From Petrosia ficiformis (taxonomy: Eukaryota; Porifera; Demospongiae; Haplosclerida; Petrosiidae): a stretch of DNA of 64,000 nt. This document shows, piece by piece, positions 62,347-64,000 of the stretch. Each line of letters starts with the position of its first letter. Positions within the stretch are counted from its first letter, which is position 1. A program made the position numbers and the translations under genes. Under the pieces are notes generated by a model, which saw only the letters and a list, made by a program, of their open reading frames with translations, was not told the DNA's origin and did not search any database. The stretch covers positions 16,479,115 to 16,543,114 of the forward strand of contig OX345636.1 in NCBI GenBank assembly GCA_947044365.1, written 5' to 3'.

Positions 62347-62897
62347 AGACAACAGACAAATTATTATAACCACACCCACGTTAATCAAGCATATCATATA
62401 ATGTGTGAGATGTGGCTCAGCATTACAGATGCAACTGAATGCAACTTTCTGGACCTCCTGGAGCAATCAAACACTCACCTTAACCTTGCTTACCAATTAC
62501 TGCAAGCACAGCATCCACTCATGTCTGCAAGCGAACGGTATTTTTCACTTATTTTCCCAACATCCCTTTCTCTCTCACTAGAATTAGCTAGCAAAGCAAG
62601 CCTACACATCACGCATACATCAACATCCCATTCTAATCTCTTTTTACTTTAAGCTAACTTCAAAGTAACATCAAAGGGCGGACACTTGAATCAAAGCACT
62701 GCCCAACCACTTCCAACAAAGCGTGGGCATTTTTGACAATGACATGCCGCCACCACATTGGTATACTCTTGTAATCTACAGTAATTTGGGGTGTGGTACA
62801 TCCAAGATCCCGTGAATTTCAAGTTGGATACATTTCCTCTCTGACAGGAAGTTGTAAAATTACAACCTTATAAAACTAAAAAGGCTAGAGTCCAGTT
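62347..62897. other. Extra sequence upstream of gene B
   Basis: About 550 bases not present upstream of gene A. A plus-strand open frame at 62401-62652 (SITDATECNFLDLLEQSNTH) has coding-like composition but no recognised family. It may be part of the insertion that includes the palindrome 62253-62346. Confidence 0.4.
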
Positions 62898-63605
62898 ATT
62901 AATACACTGGCGCGTAGGCAGAACGGAATGTTACTGTAATCATTTTGTCTGTTTCCAAACTTCCAGCGAACCTATGAACACTAGCACTTTGAAAATACTA
63001 CCAACAGACTTGAAATCATATATAAGGATCAAAAATTCAATTTAGTTTTGGAATTCATGGTCGCCGTTTCACAACTTCCTGGTATCAAAGACTCCCAAAG
63101 TTCTGTTTGATGCCTATCGCTGTCGAATCACTGCTGTAAAATTCCGGTAAGACCATATGCATGAGATTGATTATTGAAAATGCATTGCTAGGGGCAAAAT
63201 GGACTATGTGGGTTAATGGCAGATTTAGTCTCGCGAGCCAGACTTCTCCCTTTTTTGCGATCGGACGGCGGGAGGGAGTCTGATCAATCGAGTTGACTTT
63301 TCTGTCCCAGCTAAGGAATTTGGCTTCCGGTGTTGGTATGAAAATTAGACCACATGTAAACTGTCAATAATGTTATTATTATTAATTTATTCAACATTTG
63401 TGTTAAAAACAAAGATCTACAATATATTATTTCGCAATACTTAATTATTCAAACTATCGTGATAAAGATGGTGTTATTGTAGCATCATGTACAGGGGCGG
63501 ATCTAGAAAATATTATTGTGTGGGCCAAGAATCTAGGGGGGTGTGGGGAGATGCTCCCCCAGGAAAGTTTTGAAATTTGAGCCATTAGAGAAGCATTCTG
63601 ATGCA
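62898..63605. repeat. Dispersed repeats
   Basis: 62898-63215 matches 28650-29035. Then GC-rich repeat pieces follow (GTCTCGCGAGCCAGAC at about 63224; GGGGCGGATCTAGAAAATAT at about 63494; GGAGATGCTCCCCCAGGAAA at about 63546). No gene supported. Confidence 0.5.
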
Positions 63606-63607
63606 TT

Positions 63608-63860
63608 CTAGAGGATCTGTTGTAAGCTTTTGACAGGTCGAACAGGATCCTCTTGAGAGCTAGAAGCAATATCTACAGCTACTGGAGAAGACATGGAGGT
63701 CAACAATGGTGGAGTTGGATTTGAACAAGACTGTTCATTAGAGAGGAATACATCATAATCACTATTTGTGGTTGTGTTGTTTGCCAAATCAACTGTGCCA
63801 TCATCACTGGACTCACTGCTGTTGTGATCAGCTCTACCTCTAGCTTGCCCTAACATATAT
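63608..63860 (-). CDS. Ser/Asp-rich exon, possibly N-terminal part of a hAT/TTF-type element protein
   Basis: The complement gives, after an acceptor near 63855, an acidic Ser-rich peptide (SSESSDDGTVDLANN, NSDYDVFLSNEQSCSNPTPP, SSSQEDPVRPVKSLQQIL) ending in a stop. Such low-complexity leads precede the TTF-type zinc finger in many hAT-like transposase genes, but no zinc finger is visible because the frame ends. The window's end may hide upstream exons. Weak assignment. Confidence 0.35.
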
Positions 63861-64000
63861 TCAGTACAAATACATGTACAAATAAAATTATGGTATTGAA
63901 AACATACCACTAAATGATTGAAACAGTCTAGACATTTTGGCAATTACTTCACAGTTGCTATTATCATAACACATGGTATAATAGTTATTTTTTGAACACA

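Noticed and set aside
1..64000. CRISPR arrays, bacterial operons, ribosome-binding sites
   Set aside because: The only regular arrays are the 79-bp and 300-bp satellites, which have no spacers; gene structure is eukaryotic throughout.

Overview
The window looks like nuclear DNA of a marine invertebrate, most likely a demosponge. It is AT-rich throughout. Genes are split into many short exons by introns that are often only 50-70 bases with GT..AG ends. The spaces between genes are full of short palindromic and inverted-repeat elements. The sponge call is an inference from gene architecture and protein families (death-fold-like, Ig/FN3 receptor and KDZ-type proteins), not from a species marker.

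Two systems dominate. The first is a cluster of related cell-surface receptor genes. Gene A (18047-28607, minus) can be read through 25 in-phase exons: signal peptide, Ig-like and fibronectin type III modules, one membrane span and two tandem tyrosine-phosphatase domains, the second probably catalytically dead. Gene B (57353-62223, minus) has 11 in-phase exons and almost the same ectodomain, but ends in a short tail with several tyrosine motifs, one of which fits an ITIM. Their membrane-proximal exons and introns are nearly identical, while the first Ig-like exon has diverged. Broken relatives lie at 1-232, 1260-2880, 3254-3740, 51300-51870, 55055-56048 and 56580-56900. This layout resembles paired receptors evolving by birth, death and gene conversion.

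The second is a large decaying DNA transposon of about 15 kb (32880-48013), bounded by inverted repeats and carrying two convergent genes. The minus gene (43631-47486) is a KDZ-type transposase relative. The plus gene (33809-39108) joins an OTU-like cysteine protease, a PHD-like zinc finger, a Ulp1/C48-like protease and a SET domain closely resembling the H4K20 methyltransferase KMT5A. Both carry frameshifts, stops or splice lesions.

The remainder is mostly repeats and broken genes: a Crypton/DUF3504-type recombinase relative hit by a small TA-inserted element (6190-7350); a death-domain-type pseudogene (10279-12060); non-LTR reverse transcriptase fragments (15585-15760, 48041-49147); a roughly 300-bp repeat array whose core encodes a constant short peptide (29560-32600); a 79-bp satellite (40244-40870); a small PHD-finger ORF between inverted repeats (52193-52468); and interleaved direct repeats (49278-51272). 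No tRNA, rRNA or CRISPR array was seen.
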